A DNA stretch of 64,000 nt from Methanomicrobiales archaeon (GTDB lineage Archaea > Halobacteriota > Methanomicrobia > Methanomicrobiales > JACTUA01). The translations under genes and the position numbers were made by a program. The stretch is from NCBI GenBank assembly GCA_030019205.1, contig JASEFH010000001.1, forward strand, positions 186,001 to 250,000, in the 5' to 3' direction. Below, piece by piece: positions 8,194 through 16,530 of the stretch. Numbering within the stretch: position 1 is the stretch's first letter; the number at the start of each line of letters is the position of its first letter. Below the pieces are notes generated by a model. That model saw only the letters and a list, made by a program, of their open reading frames with translations, was not told the DNA's origin and made no database searches.

Positions 8194-9342
8194 ATGTACT
8201 CGGAACGCATGGGCAATCTGCCCCCCTATCTGTTTGCACGTATCGATGAGATGAAGGCGGAGAAGCAGCGGAGCGGGGTGGACGTGATCGACCTCGGCGT
8301 GGGGGATCCGGATCTCCCGACGCCCGCTCACATCGTGGATGCCCTCTGCGCTGCAGCCCGCGATCCGGAGAATCATCACTACCCCTCCTACGTGGGCATG
8401 CAGGAGTTCCGCAATGCTGTCGCCTCCTGGTACGGGAGGCGGTTCTCCCTGACGCTGAACCCGGAGAACGAGGTGGTCGCCCTGATGGGATCGAAGGACG
8501 GCATCGCCCACATCCCCGAGGCGTTCGTGAATCCCGGCGACTACGTGCTGGTCCCGGATCCGGGCTATCCCGTGTACCGGACATCAACGCTCTTCGCCGA
8601 AGGAAGGGTGCACACGATGCCTCTCTCCGTCGAGAACGGATTCCTCCCCGATCTATCGGCGATACCCGACGCGGTCCTGAAGCGGGCGAAACTCATGTTC
8701 ATCAACTACCCCAACAATCCCACGGCAGCGGTGGCACCGCAGGGTTTCTTCCGGGAGGTGGTGGATCTCGCGCTGGATCGAGGGATCGTCGTGGTGCACG
8801 ACAACGCATACTCCGAGATTGCCTTCGACGGCTACCGTGCACCCTCTTTCCTGCAGACGAAGGGCGCGATGGAGTGTGCAGTGGAGATGCACTCCCTCTC
8901 CAAGACTTATAACATGACCGGCTGGCGCATCGGGATGGCCTGCGGGAATGCCAGCATCCTAGACGGCCTGAAAAGGGTGAAGACCAACGTGGACTCCGGT
9001 ATCTTCAACGCCGTACAGAGAGCAGCGATCGCGGCGCTATCCGGTCCGCAGGATTGTATCGCGCGATCGTGCGGCATCTACGCGGAGCGGCGGGATATGC
9101 TCGTCGATGGACTGAACGACATGGGTTTCGCCGTCGACTCCCCGAAAGCCACCTTCTACGTCTGGATGGAGGTTCCCGACGGGATGACGTTCGCGACCCG
9201 CCTCCTGCATGAAGCGGGCATCGTGGCGACGCCGGGAGTCGGTTTTGGGGAGTACGGCACGCGGTACGTGCGGTTTGCCGTCACCCGCTCCGTGGAGCGG
9301 ATACAGGAGGCTTTATCGCGGATCCGGAGGCTGAAACCGTGA
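8194..9342 (+). CDS. dapL: LL-diaminopimelate aminotransferase
   Basis: A 382-residue class I/II PLP aminotransferase. Seen: substrate and cofactor segments LGVGDPDLPTP (34-44), NYPNNPTAA (171-179), D203 in HDNAYSEIAF, and the PLP lysine K237 in SLSKTYNMTGWRIG. In the DapL pathway the enzyme converts tetrahydrodipicolinate to LL-diaminopimelate in one step. The adjacent lysA (GTGA overlap of 4 bases, translational coupling) strongly supports the lysine-pathway role over other class I aminotransferases. The start gives a near-leaderless transcript from the TATA box at 8161. Confidence 0.88.
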   Translation: MYSERMGNLPPYLFARIDEMKAEKQRSGVDVIDLGVGDPDLPTPAHIVDALCAAARDPENHHYPSYVGMQEFRNAVASWYGRRFSLTLNPENEVVALMGSKDGIAHIPEAFVNPGDYVLVPDPGYPVYRTSTLFAEGRVHTMPLSVENGFLPDLSAIPDAVLKRAKLMFINYPNNPTAAVAPQGFFREVVDLALDRGIVVVHDNAYSEIAFDGYRAPSFLQTKGAMECAVEMHSLSKTYNMTGWRIGMACGNASILDGLKRVKTNVDSGIFNAVQRAAIAALSGPQDCIARSCGIYAERRDMLVDGLNDMGFAVDSPKATFYVWMEVPDGMTFATRLLHEAGIVATPGVGFGEYGTRYVRFAVTRSVERIQEALSRIRRLKP

Positions 9343-10628
9343 GGCTGCCTCCCCATCTCTCGGTTCGGAACGGTCACCTCCACATGGGCGATCACGATCT
9401 CGCAACCTTGGCAGAACAGTTCGGGACTCCGCTCTACGTGACAAGCGAGGAGCGTATACGGGATAACTACCGCAGATTCCATACTGCGCTCTCCGATTAC
9501 TACCCGAACGTGCGGATCCTCTACGCAGCCAAGGCAAACGGCAACGTCACAATCCTGACCATACTGGCATCCGAGGGGGCCGGGGCTGATGTCTTCTCCT
9601 CGGGCGAACTCGCCCTCGCCCTGCAGGCCGGCATGCCGCCGGAGCATCTGCTCTTCAACGGCAGTTCCAAGAGCCCCGCGGATCTGGTCAGGGCGGTGGA
9701 GAGCGGCATTCGCGTCTCCGTCGACTCTTTCGACGAGCTGCACCAGCTGGATGCCGCCGCCGCTGCCGCGGGCAGGAGGGTGGAGATCGCGTTCCGCGTC
9801 AATCCAGCCCTGCAGGTCCCAACGCACCCGAAGATCGCCACCGGGCTCGCCAGCAGCAAGTTCGGAATCCCGCATGAGAGCATCCCCGACGCCTATGGGG
9901 AGGCGCTTGCCTGCGATTATATCGATCCGGTCGGGATACACTGCCATATCGGCTCCCAGATCCTGTCTGTCGAGCCTTTCACGCGTGCTACGGAGGTGAT
10001 GATGGAGATCGCTGTACGGCTTGTGGACGAGGGGGTGGATCTGAAGTTCATCGATCTCGGAGGCGGGCTCGGCATTCCCTACCACCGGGAGACGGATACG
10101 GCTCCCACGTACGAGGAGTACGCGTCCGGCGTGATGCCCGTCTTCCTGCAGGGCATCGTCGATGCGGGCATCCGACCGGAGCTCTGGGTCGAGCCCGGGC
10201 GGTCACTCGTCGCCGATTCGACTGTGCTGCTCGCCCGCGTGAACTCGGTCAAGAAGACGAGCCGACAGTTTGCCAATGTAGATGCCGGGTTCAACCTTCT
10301 CGTGCGGCCGGTGATGTACGATGCCTACCACGAGGTCGTTGCGGTAAACAAGGCGGATCAGCCCGCATCGGAGACGTATACCATTGCCGGCCCCATCTGC
10401 GAGAGCGGGGATCTCCTGGCTGTCGAGCGGAAGCTGCCGCCCCTGAAGGCCGGGGACATCGTTGCTCTCCTGGATACCGGCGCATACGGATTTGCCATGG
10501 CATCCCAGTACAACGCCCGCCCACGCTGCGCGGAGGTCATCGTCAGCCGGGATCGGGCTGCCTGCATGCGGCGCGAAGAGGGGATTGACGATATCGCAGC
10601 TGCCATGATCCGCCCGCCCTGGCTGTAG
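9339..10628 (+). CDS. lysA: Diaminopimelate decarboxylase
   Basis: A 429-residue alanine-racemase-fold PLP enzyme. Seen: PLP lysine K65 in YAAKANGN, the HCHIGSQ motif, a glycine-rich FIDLGGGLGIPY phosphate-binding loop, EPGRSLV, and the catalytic cysteine segment GPICESGD. It decarboxylates meso-diaminopimelate to lysine, the last step of the pathway. It starts at GTG 9339 inside the dapL stop and has a GGAGG ribosome-binding site at 9325-9329. Length is typical. A diaminopimelate epimerase (dapF) is expected elsewhere in the genome. Confidence 0.95.
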   Translation: MRLPPHLSVRNGHLHMGDHDLATLAEQFGTPLYVTSEERIRDNYRRFHTALSDYYPNVRILYAAKANGNVTILTILASEGAGADVFSSGELALALQAGMPPEHLLFNGSSKSPADLVRAVESGIRVSVDSFDELHQLDAAAAAAGRRVEIAFRVNPALQVPTHPKIATGLASSKFGIPHESIPDAYGEALACDYIDPVGIHCHIGSQILSVEPFTRATEVMMEIAVRLVDEGVDLKFIDLGGGLGIPYHRETDTAPTYEEYASGVMPVFLQGIVDAGIRPELWVEPGRSLVADSTVLLARVNSVKKTSRQFANVDAGFNLLVRPVMYDAYHEVVAVNKADQPASETYTIAGPICESGDLLAVERKLPPLKAGDIVALLDTGAYGFAMASQYNARPRCAEVIVSRDRAACMRREEGIDDIAAAMIRPPWL

Positions 10629-10638
10629 GGGTGCCCGT

Positions 10639-11934
10639 GTGAAGTTCCACTATGCCCTCGTGGACGATCTGCTCTCGCGGGAGGAGTTCGAGGAGAGAGT
10701 AGAGGCGAAGATCGAGGAGAGCGGAGACCTCCTGGACGAGGAGACTGCAGCCATGCTGGTCGTCAAGGAGTGCGGCCGCCACCACGTCAGGATTCGCGAT
10801 CTCACCGCCCGGGCATCTCTTCTCTCTTTTTTCGGGAAGATCCTGGAATGCTCCCCTCCCCGGGAGTTCGTCCGCTCGGATGGCAGCCACGGCATGGTGG
10901 CGAGCCTGCAGGTGGGGGATGAGAGCGGCCGCGTCCGGGTCGTCCTGTGGGATGAGAAGGCAGCCGCGATCGACGAGATCGATGTCGGGGAAGTGCTGGA
11001 GATCATCGGCCGCCCGCAGCAGGCTCATGCGAACGGCCCGATCGAGGTTCACGCCCTCGCTCTCCGCAAGGCCGTCTGCGAGATCCACCTCGACGGCGCC
11101 GCTGCCGCTGTAGCGGCAGCCGGCAACGGCATCGAGGATATCGAGGCGTACGTCCTATCGAAGGGGGAGATACGGGAGTTCTGCCGGCGGGACGGCAGCG
11201 CGGGCGAGATGCAGGAGGCGATTGTCGGGGGGGCTTTCGGAACCGTGCGCCTGGTCTGCTGGGCGCCGATGCTCCTGGCTACGGTCGAACCGGGAGGAAG
11301 TTACCGCATCCGGGGTGCAAAGAGGGTATCACGGGCGGAGAGGTTCGAGTACCATCTGGACGAGCTGGGGCGAATCGAGCCTCTGGCCGCGGATGTCGAG
11401 ATCCCGTTCGCACGGCCCGGCGAGATAGAGGAAGGGAGGACATACTCCGTCCGCGGGACGCTGAAGACCGTCGAGCCGATGCGAAGTTTCACCGATCGGC
11501 GGGGAGAGCAGTCCTTCGTCCGAAACGCTATCCTCGATTGCCAGGACGGGGAGGTGCGGCTTGTCTTCTGGGGCGACATGGCAAGGGATCTTCTGATGCC
11601 CGGGGAGAGCGTGGAAGTGCACGGGGCGCTTGCCCGCAAGAGCCGGCAGGGAGGTCTCGAGCTCTCCCTCCAGCGGGGCAGCGTTCTCGTCAGGTGCTGC
11701 CGGGAGGCGGAGGAGATCGTCTTTCAGGGAACCGTTCTGGCTACCCTGTACGGCACCGCGATAGACGATGGCAGGGAGTACTATATGCTGGAGGGGGAAC
11801 TCCCCCCTGGATCGGAGATGAGGGTTCGGGGGCTGGCATGCCAGAGGAGGCTGCAGGTCCTGTCGAGCGAGAGGATCGTTCTGGACAGGGCCCGACTCAT
11901 CGCCCGTACGCGATCGTTCCTGGACCGTCTCTGA
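10639..11934 (+). CDS. Replication protein A-like OB-fold ssDNA-binding protein
   Basis: A 431-residue protein of the archaeal RPA type. An acidic helical N-terminus (residues 1-50, ending LVVKECG) is followed by OB-fold segments, recognisable as repeated strands such as GRVRVVLWDEKA, GTVRLVCWAP and GEVRLVFWGDM, spaced at about 110-160 residues. These bind single-stranded DNA during replication and repair. No CxxC zinc finger is visible. It begins at GTG 10639 just after lysA with TAGGGGTG upstream, so it may be co-transcribed with dapL-lysA. The paralogue number (RPA1, 2 or 3) cannot be fixed from sequence reading alone. Confidence 0.82.
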   Translation: MKFHYALVDDLLSREEFEERVEAKIEESGDLLDEETAAMLVVKECGRHHVRIRDLTARASLLSFFGKILECSPPREFVRSDGSHGMVASLQVGDESGRVRVVLWDEKAAAIDEIDVGEVLEIIGRPQQAHANGPIEVHALALRKAVCEIHLDGAAAAVAAAGNGIEDIEAYVLSKGEIREFCRRDGSAGEMQEAIVGGAFGTVRLVCWAPMLLATVEPGGSYRIRGAKRVSRAERFEYHLDELGRIEPLAADVEIPFARPGEIEEGRTYSVRGTLKTVEPMRSFTDRRGEQSFVRNAILDCQDGEVRLVFWGDMARDLLMPGESVEVHGALARKSRQGGLELSLQRGSVLVRCCREAEEIVFQGTVLATLYGTAIDDGREYYMLEGELPPGSEMRVRGLACQRRLQVLSSERIVLDRARLIARTRSFLDRL

Positions 11935-12161
11935 TCCCCGTCCGGCTCACTTCTGTTCTTGCGGGAGGGGGCGTCGGAACGGCGGTTGCAGGCGCATGGG
12001 TGGAAAGATGTCCGAGAATCTCTGCCGCGGCGCATCGCTCAGGCCAGGACCGGTTTCGGGGAGGTTCGGTGCGGATGTCGTCCCCCCGACGGCTCGCTGC
12101 GGGGTGCACGTGCGGAGTGCGGACATTGCTGGGAGATATACGCACCACAGCGGGAACTGCC

Positions 12162-12176
12162 AGAGATCGGATCTCT
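12162..12176. repeat. Perfect 7-base inverted repeat, possible operator
   Basis: AGAGATC-G-GATCTCT abuts a TTTAAAT TATA-like element in the radA upstream region. Position next to a promoter-like element suggests a dimeric regulator site, but the repeat is short enough to arise by chance. Confidence 0.35.
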
Positions 12177-12259
12177 TTAAATCGCGGAATTTTTACGGGA
12201 CTGGCCATGCAGGCCCTTCACTTTCGCGCTGCACGGCTGAACACCTTTATGGGGTACTG

Positions 12260-12270
12260 CGTATATAAAG
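12260..12270 (+). promoter_or_regulatory. TATA box for radA
   Basis: CGTATATAAAG predicts a transcript start near 12293, giving a leader of about 30 bases before the radA start. Confidence 0.65.
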
Positions 12271-12322
12271 ATGGTATCTGAGCTGACCGCTCGAGATCGA
12301 GAATGCCAGGTAGATGATACGA

Positions 12323-13303
12323 ATGTCTGCAACCACGTATCTGGAAGATCTCCCCGGTGTTGGACCCACAACTGCGGATAAACTGCGGGATGCGGGTTTC
12401 AGCACCATCGAGAGCATTGCCACCGCCTCCCCTGCGGAGCTGGCCGAAGCCGCGGAGATCGGAGAGTCCACGGCGAAGAAGATCATCAAGGCTGCCCGCG
12501 AAGTGGCCGACATCGGCGGGTTCAAGACGGGTAAGGATGTGTTCGAGCAGAGGAAGAATGTGCGGAAACTGAAGACCCTGGTGCCGGACCTCGACAACCT
12601 GCTCGGCGGAGGGATGGAGACGCAGGCCATCACCGAGCTCTACGGGGAGTTCGGGTCCGGGAAGAGCCAGATCGTTCACCAGATGGCGGTGAACGTCCAG
12701 CTTCCCGAGGAAGTCGGCGGGCTCGCGGGAAGTGCGCTGTTCATCGACACCGAGAACACCTTCCGTCCCGAGAGGATCGAGCAGATGGTGAACGGCCTGA
12801 ACGGGCTCGGCATCGAGATCGGGAGTCCGGAGGAGTTCCTGAGCAATATCCAGGTGGCGCGGGCGCTCACGTCCGATCACCAGATGCTCCTCATCGAGAC
12901 CGCCCGTGAACTTGCTGCCGAATTGAAGGGTAGCGACAGGCCCATCCGCCTCTTCATCGTGGACTCGCTGACCTCGCACTTCCGGGCGGAGTATGCGGGG
13001 CGGGGAACTCTGGCGTCGCGGCAGCAGAAGCTGAACCGGCACATGCACGAGCTCTTCAAGCTGGTGGACGAACACAACGCCGTGGCACTGGTCACCAACC
13101 AGGTCATGTCCAACCCGGGTGTCTTCTTCGGGGATCCCACCAAGCCCATCGGAGGGAACATCGTGGGGCATACGGCGACGTTCCGTCTCTACCTGCGGAA
13201 GAGCAAAGGGGGGAAGCGGATCGCCAGGCTGGTGGACAGTCCCAACCTGCCGGAAGGCGAGGCGACATTCATGGTTGAGCAGTCAGGGCTCAAACCATGT
13301 TAA
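12323..13303 (+). CDS. radA: DNA repair and recombination protein RadA
   Basis: A 326-residue archaeal RecA/Rad51 recombinase. An N-terminal helix-hairpin-helix domain (about 1-65, [15 protein letters not shown]) is followed by the ATPase core with Walker [10 protein letters not shown] and Walker B LFIVDS, then the L1/L2 DNA-binding region and ATP-cap segment [16 protein letters not shown]. It polymerises on single-stranded DNA and performs strand exchange. ATG 12323 is favoured over 12314 because GGTAG sits at a suitable distance. It overlaps the next gene by 7 bases. Confidence 0.97.
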   Translation: MSATTYLEDLPGVGPTTADKLRDAGFSTIESIATASPAELAEAAEIGESTAKKIIKAAREVADIGGFKTGKDVFEQRKNVRKLKTLVPDLDNLLGGGMETQAITELYGEFGSGKSQIVHQMAVNVQLPEEVGGLAGSALFIDTENTFRPERIEQMVNGLNGLGIEIGSPEEFLSNIQVARALTSDHQMLLIETARELAAELKGSDRPIRLFIVDSLTSHFRAEYAGRGTLASRQQKLNRHMHELFKLVDEHNAVALVTNQVMSNPGVFFGDPTKPIGGNIVGHTATFRLYLRKSKGGKRIARLVDSPNLPEGEATFMVEQSGLKPC

Positions 13304-13998
13304 AAGCCATCATATGCGACATCGATGGTACATTGACTGATCGACGCCGCAGGATCAGTTCCGCTGCCATCGAGTGTCTCCGCAGTCTCCTCGACCAAGG
13401 CATCGAAGTGACGCTGGCAAGCGGCAACACCGCCTGCTTCATGGACGCCGTATCCAAGATGATCGGCACTTCAGGAACGTTCATTGCCGAAAATGGCGGC
13501 GTGTTCCGTGTCGGCTACGATGGAGACCTCCATATTTTTGGGGATCAGTCGCTGGCCTGGGATGCTTTTCGGAGGCTTGAGGCCCACTTTGGACCGCAGG
13601 GGAAGAGGCTGAACCTCTACAGCCCCAACTATCGGTTTTCCGACGTCGCATTCGGTCCGACGGTGGACGTGGGCGAGGTGCGCAGCGTCCTGTCCGATTT
13701 TCCCATACGCGTGGTGCATACCGGATTTGCCATACACCTGCTCTCTCCCGACCTCAACAAGGGGATCGCCCTGACCCGGCTTGCCCGCGCAATGGGGCTC
13801 GAGAGCCGTGAGTTCATGGCAATCGGGGATTCGGAGAACGACACCGAGATGCTGGCGGCAGCCGGAATCGGGATTGCCGTTGCGAACGCCCATCCCGAGG
13901 CGAAGGGTGCGGCGGCATGGGTGACATCAAAACCGTTCGGCGAGGGAGTGGTCGAGGCGATCGCGAAGTACCGGCATCTGTTCGCGATGGATCGCTGA
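13297..13998 (+). CDS. pgp: Phosphoglycolate phosphatase, archaeal HAD type
   Basis: A 233-residue HAD-superfamily Cof-type phosphatase. Motif I is CDIDGTLTD at residues 8-16, with catalytic Asp residues, motif II is LASGNT, and motif IV is [10 protein letters not shown]. Length and motif order fit the archaeal phosphoglycolate phosphatase family, which hydrolyses 2-phosphoglycolate and related sugar phosphates. The coding sequence starts within the last codons of radA, so it is translationally coupled to it. A T8 tract at 14046-14053 follows. Substrate is inferred from family. Confidence 0.85.
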   Translation: MLKAIICDIDGTLTDRRRRISSAAIECLRSLLDQGIEVTLASGNTACFMDAVSKMIGTSGTFIAENGGVFRVGYDGDLHIFGDQSLAWDAFRRLEAHFGPQGKRLNLYSPNYRFSDVAFGPTVDVGEVRSVLSDFPIRVVHTGFAIHLLSPDLNKGIALTRLARAMGLESREFMAIGDSENDTEMLAAAGIGIAVANAHPEAKGAAAWVTSKPFGEGVVEAIAKYRHLFAMDR

Positions 13999-14045
13999 CG
14001 ATCCGCATTGCCGATTCCGCTACCGTCGTCCTGTCGGGCGGAAAC

Positions 14046-14053
14046 TTTTTTTT
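14046..14053 (+). terminator. T-tract terminator after radA-pgp
   Basis: Eight consecutive T bases about 48 bases after the pgp stop, typical of archaeal poly-T termination. Confidence 0.55.
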
Positions 14054-14373
14054 ATGACGATTCCTGACGGAGGACGGAGTTCCTGCCGCCCGGATCGAAG
14101 GGCTGTCCTTTTTCCCGGGGCAAGAACCCTCTCCGGTGGCCGGGAGGCGCCCCCATCCGCGGGGCGGAGCGGTGCCCTCCTCTGCAGCAGCACCCGCCCG
14201 ACTGTACCGGTGCGCGGGCGAGCGGTCCATGCAGACTCTTTCGATCCGCATCCGACACCGTGGCCGGTTCTCCCTGCGATGGGAGAGCCGGAATCCCCTC
14301 CGCGAAAAATGCCGTGTCTCACCGGAGGGCTCGCCGGGGCGGTCTGGAAGCGGATGATAGGTTGAAGCAATGT

Positions 14374-14384
14374 TTTTTATATAA
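14374..14384 (+). promoter_or_regulatory. Strong TATA box for the small Cys-rich gene
   Basis: TTTTTATATAA in a run of AT-rich DNA predicts a transcript start near 14408 and a 45-base leader containing GGGGGTGG (14439-14446), a good ribosome-binding site 7 bases before ATG 14454. Confidence 0.6.
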
Positions 14385-14453
14385 CTAAGTACTATAACAT
14401 CGCGTTTATTTTACTGCAACACGCTCCACGCATCTAAAGGGGGTGGCGGGGGA

Positions 14454-14723
14454 ATGAAGAAACTCGTCCTGGAATCTCCGACCCAGACTCCGATTGAACC
14501 GATGTGCGATACCTGCCGGTGGAAGATCCACGTGGAAAAACCGATGCCTGTTCAGAGCCGCAGACATCATCGCACCCCGATCACCTGGATCTCTGCATGG
14601 TGCACCTGCCCTCACATCCTGCCGGATCGGATGCCGGCAAACCATAGCAAACCACTCCGCCTCGCATTCCGATTGTGCAGGAACCACAACTACGAGCCAC
14701 TGGGCGGGAATCCAGCCGACTGA
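14454..14723 (+). CDS. Small Cys-rich protein, unknown function
   Basis: An 89-residue frame with good expression signals: TATA box at 14374-14384 and a GGGGGTGG ribosome-binding site at 14439-14446. It carries a CDTCRW motif at residues 18-23, WCTCP near residue 49-53 and a later LCRNHNY segment, a Cys/His pattern that could bind zinc or an iron-sulfur cluster. It is less GC-rich than its neighbours. I recognise no family. The promoter and ribosome-binding site are the main support; the protein composition (Pro, Arg, His) leaves room for it being a non-coding RNA or spurious frame. Confidence 0.45.
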   Translation: MKKLVLESPTQTPIEPMCDTCRWKIHVEKPMPVQSRRHHRTPITWISAWCTCPHILPDRMPANHSKPLRLAFRLCRNHNYEPLGGNPAD

Positions 14724-14871
14724 GCTCCATTCGCAGGGGGAATAAAACGGAGCAGCCCCCTCCCCTCCGGAGGCGTGAGCGAGGAGTCGCAACAGATCTT
14801 CTTACACCATAACGCCGCATCCCGGAGGGATGCCGCCCGCCGTATCCCCGGACGTTGTGGAGGAATGGTCG

Positions 14872-14902
14872 AAAAAAGCGGCAAAATTAACCGTCCCGCC
14901 GC
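14872..14902 (-). terminator. Hairpin plus T6 terminator of the PRC-barrel gene
   Basis: On the minus strand GCGGC and GCCGC (14898-14902 and 14878-14882) can pair around a 15-base loop and are followed by six T bases (14877-14872), just downstream of the PRC-barrel stop codon. Confidence 0.55.
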
Positions 14903-14919
14903 AAAAAGCACATATCGGA

Positions 14920-15171
14920 TTATTTCTTGGATAGATAGCGGTCGACGACGATATAGTCCTTGATGTCCTTCACGGCTTCGAAGGGGATGAACATGCGGTC
15001 CCCATCCATGCGGTAGCCTTCCGTATTGAAAGACGGATCCGGCTTGACGATCAGGTCCACCACCTGCCCGGACTCCAGATCCACCATGATATTTTTCAGC
15101 GTGCCGATGACCATTCCGTCATTGCTCATAATTTTCTTTCTCGCAAGGGCGCGGGAGAAGGTTCTACTCAT
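14920..15171 (-). CDS. PRC-barrel domain protein
   Basis: An 83-residue single-domain protein. The PRC-barrel pattern is clear: a strand-rich start (ARKKIMSNDGMVIGTLKNIMVD), LESGQVVDLIVKPDP, and the end IPFEAVKDIKDYIVVD. Family members in photosynthetic reaction centres, RimM and archaeal CdpB proteins mediate protein-protein contacts; recent work places stand-alone archaeal PRC-barrel proteins in cell division. The exact role here is not evident. The TATA-like element at 15194-15204 gives a near-leaderless transcript. It is followed by a hairpin terminator. Confidence 0.9.
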   Translation of the reverse strand: MSRTFSRALARKKIMSNDGMVIGTLKNIMVDLESGQVVDLIVKPDPSFNTEGYRMDGDRMFIPFEAVKDIKDYIVVDRYLSKK

Positions 15172-15193
15172 ATACAGAAAAAGGGTACTTATT

Positions 15194-15204
15194 ACTATTT
15201 AAAT
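15194..15204 (-). promoter_or_regulatory. TATA box for the PRC-barrel gene
   Basis: Minus-strand AATTTAAATAG lies 23-33 bases upstream of ATG 15171, placing the transcript start at or next to the start codon. Confidence 0.5.
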
Positions 15205-15256
15205 TGTTGTGATTCGGTATTTTTTGGTGAAATCTGGTTGTATTTGCCCGAATTTT

Positions 15257-15466
15257 CTACCTTACAGTCTCCACAGCCATACGGATGTCGGGCGCTTTAA
15301 CAGTCTTCCTCCCTGCATGACTGGCCAGCTTGATCGCTTCTTTTGCAATCCTGTTCGCATACTCCTCCATGATCGAAGCAAGCTCCTCGGCTGCATCCGC
15401 ACTGACACGTTCCGCTCCCGCGTTTTTAATGATCCTGCCGACAGGCGCATGGGGTAACTCTGCCAT
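15257..15466 (-). CDS. Archaeal histone
   Basis: A 69-residue single histone fold of the HMf/HMt type: helix 1 [19 protein letters not shown], long central helix with [28 protein letters not shown], and a short C-terminal helix. It would dimerise and wrap DNA into nucleosome-like structures. I chose ATG 15466 rather than 15478 because archaeal histones begin close to MAELP; the AGGAGTG upstream is compatible. Own promoter at 15548-15558. Confidence 0.95.
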   Translation of the reverse strand: MAELPHAPVGRIIKNAGAERVSADAAEELASIMEEYANRIAKEAIKLASHAGRKTVKAPDIRMAVETVR

Positions 15467-15547
15467 TGTTTCATCCACTCCTGGAATCCGGCAACCCTCT
15501 CATCCCGAACGGCTGCCAGAGGTCGTTGGACACAGAATAGAGATTCC

Positions 15548-15558
15548 AATATATATAC
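15548..15558 (-). promoter_or_regulatory. TATA box for the histone gene
   Basis: Minus-strand GTATATATATT predicts a transcript start near 15525 and a leader of about 60 bases. The element is one of the strongest TATA boxes in the window, in line with high histone expression. Confidence 0.6.
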
Positions 15559-15605
15559 TTAACTCCGTGAGCGGCATGGTACGCGTCCCCTGGAGGAGAA
15601 AAGAA

Positions 15606-16484
15606 TTACAGGGAGGGGAGTATCCGGATGATATCGGTCTGGGTGAGAATGCCTATTGGCTTGTCGTTCTCCGTTACGATCAGTCGACCGATCTCCCTCT
15701 CCTTGAACCTTTTTATCACTTCGAACAGGCGGGTACTGGAAGGAGCGCTGACCACGTCGGTCGTCATCACTTCGCGGATGGATGTGTCCATGGCTTTGCC
15801 CTGCCGAAGCGCATCGGCAACATCCGTCAGCGTGATGATCCCCTTGAGCGCATCCCCGTCCATGACAGGGGCTCCATGAACGCGATGAAGCGAAAAGAGG
15901 CGTATCGCATCCTCGAGTGTGGCGCCGATGGGAAGCGAGATGAGGGGGGAGCTCATGTAGTGCCGGATCGGTTTCTTGGGGAGCGACACCATCTCGGAGA
16001 TGGAGACGAGAAGAACCTGCTTCACCTCGTCCTTGCCGATGATCTCCCCTCGGATGAGGAGTTTGTTGACGGGGGTAGGGCCGATCGTTATCCGTTCTCC
16101 GATCTCCAGCGATCGGATGCTTCCGATGACCTTCACGTCGGCATGGCAGAGATCGGGGTGGCAGAGCGTGGTGAAGTCGATCTCGCTGACCCGAACCCCC
16201 TGCACCGGATTCCCGTTCCGCTGGATGGGAACGTTTGCCTCCTGCTCGTAGTTCGTGAGATTGAGTTCCCGATAGGCCAGACCTGTCGGGACATACCCCC
16301 CCTTGGGGCCCGGCACACCATCCACTAGACCAATCGCCTTCAGCGCCTGCATCTGGTTCCGGACCGTGCCCGGATTCCGCTTCAGCACCTCTGCTATCTC
16401 TTCCCCCTTGATCGCGTGAGAGTGATGGTGGTACAGGGTGATGAGCGTGATCAGGATCTCCCTCTGAATGAGCGATAAATCCAT
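15606..16484 (-). CDS. Transcriptional regulator with HTH and paired CBS domains
   Basis: A 292-residue protein. Residues 1-65 form a winged helix-turn-helix (IKGEEIAEVLKRNPGTVRNQMQALKAIGLVDG). A middle segment (about 70-165) carries two cysteines in FTTLCHPDLCH. Residues about 170-292 are two CBS domains (IRHYMSSPLISLPIGATLEDAI and IREVMTTDVVSAPSSTRLFEVI), which typically bind adenine nucleotides. Such proteins are presumed DNA-binding sensors of energy state. It is divergent from the NOG1-type GTPase with little intergenic space, so it may regulate its neighbour or itself. The middle-domain Cys/His pair could bind metal. Confidence 0.9.
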   Translation of the reverse strand: MDLSLIQREILITLITLYHHHSHAIKGEEIAEVLKRNPGTVRNQMQALKAIGLVDGVPGPKGGYVPTGLAYRELNLTNYEQEANVPIQRNGNPVQGVRVSEIDFTTLCHPDLCHADVKVIGSIRSLEIGERITIGPTPVNKLLIRGEIIGKDEVKQVLLVSISEMVSLPKKPIRHYMSSPLISLPIGATLEDAIRLFSLHRVHGAPVMDGDALKGIITLTDVADALRQGKAMDTSIREVMTTDVVSAPSSTRLFEVIKRFKEREIGRLIVTENDKPIGILTQTDIIRILPSL

Positions 16485-16530
16485 AATGATTGATCATCTT
16501 AGTTTGCCATACATAAATGGGTTGTGCCGC

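Larger units (their letters stand above)
11935..12322. other. Intergenic region upstream of radA
   Basis: 388 bases. The right part holds the radA TATA box at 12260-12270 and a second AT-rich element, TTTAAAT, at 12177-12183 that directly follows a perfect inverted repeat (12162-12176). A 24-codon frame from ATG 12207 to a stop at 12281 lies between the two promoter-like elements; I do not call it a gene. The left part is GC-rich without features. Confidence 0.45.
13999..14453. other. Intergenic region between pgp and a small Cys-rich gene
   Basis: 455 bases holding the T8 terminator (14046-14053), then GC-rich DNA without a supported gene, then the strong TATA box at 14374-14384. The GC-rich frames (14054-14365) are low-complexity and antisense to each other. 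Confidence 0.5.
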
